This document shows positions 5,246-5,306 of a stretch of DNA of 5,306 nucleotides, piece by piece. Source of the stretch: Candidatus Bathyarchaeota archaeon (GTDB taxonomy: Archaea; Thermoproteota; Bathyarchaeia; Bathyarchaeales; Bathycorpusculaceae); NCBI GenBank assembly GCA_030672945.1, contig DAOVFL010000068.1, positions 1 through 5,306 of the forward strand, read 5' to 3'. The number at the start of each line of letters is the position of its first letter. The first letter of the stretch is position 1. A program made the position numbers and the translations under genes. The notes beneath the pieces were generated by a model. The model was not told the DNA's origin and did no database searches. It saw only the letters and a list, made by a program, of their open reading frames with translations.

Positions 5246-5306
5246 CTAGCGTGCGATAGAAGTCTCCAGTAAAACTACTTCTTTCGTGTGTTGATGGTTT
5301 GACTTC

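Noticed and set aside
5246..5248. TAG within the HIT region as a pyrrolysine codon
   Set aside because: A single-base excess in the adjacent A run explains the frame break better, and a second frame break downstream also points to indels; no Pyl machinery is visible.

Overview
The window reads as a piece of an archaeal chromosome of low to moderate GC. Evidence is an archease gene, a TET-type M42 aminopeptidase, start codons split between ATG, GTG and TTG, and TATA-like AT-rich boxes 20-40 bp ahead of genes. A methylene-tetrahydromethanopterin dehydrogenase of the MtdA/MtdB type, in a genome of otherwise archaeal character, fits lineages such as Bathyarchaeia. That placement is inference; no marker gene in the window settles it.

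Layout from left to right. Positions 1-73 hold at most the tail of a rightward gene. A leftward MBL-fold hydrolase (74-994) and a leftward archease (1145-1582) follow, each apparently with its own promoter. A 100-bp divergent gap separates archease from a rightward CPBP-family membrane protease (start uncertain, 1683 or 1713, to 2660). This converges on a leftward M42 aminopeptidase (2710-3753) across a 49-bp gap containing a tRNA T-arm-like hairpin and a 12-bp palindrome. A 336-bp divergent gap (3754-4089) carries promoters for the M42 gene and for the rightward mtdA/mtdB-like gene (4090-5052). The right edge (about 5059-5306) holds the leftward, frame-disrupted 3' end of a HIT-family gene.

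The genes do not form one operon or one obvious pathway. They are mostly single housekeeping units: tRNA ligation support (archease), peptide turnover (M42), membrane CAAX-like protease activity (CPBP), an unassigned MBL hydrolase, and one-carbon metabolism (MtdA/B-like).

The two most informative points are the pyridine-nucleotide type of methylene-H4MPT dehydrogenase, where methanogens use F420-dependent Mtd, and the HIT gene, whose reading frame is restored by removing one A from each of two A runs. No CRISPR array, insertion sequence, rRNA, complete tRNA or defence system was seen.
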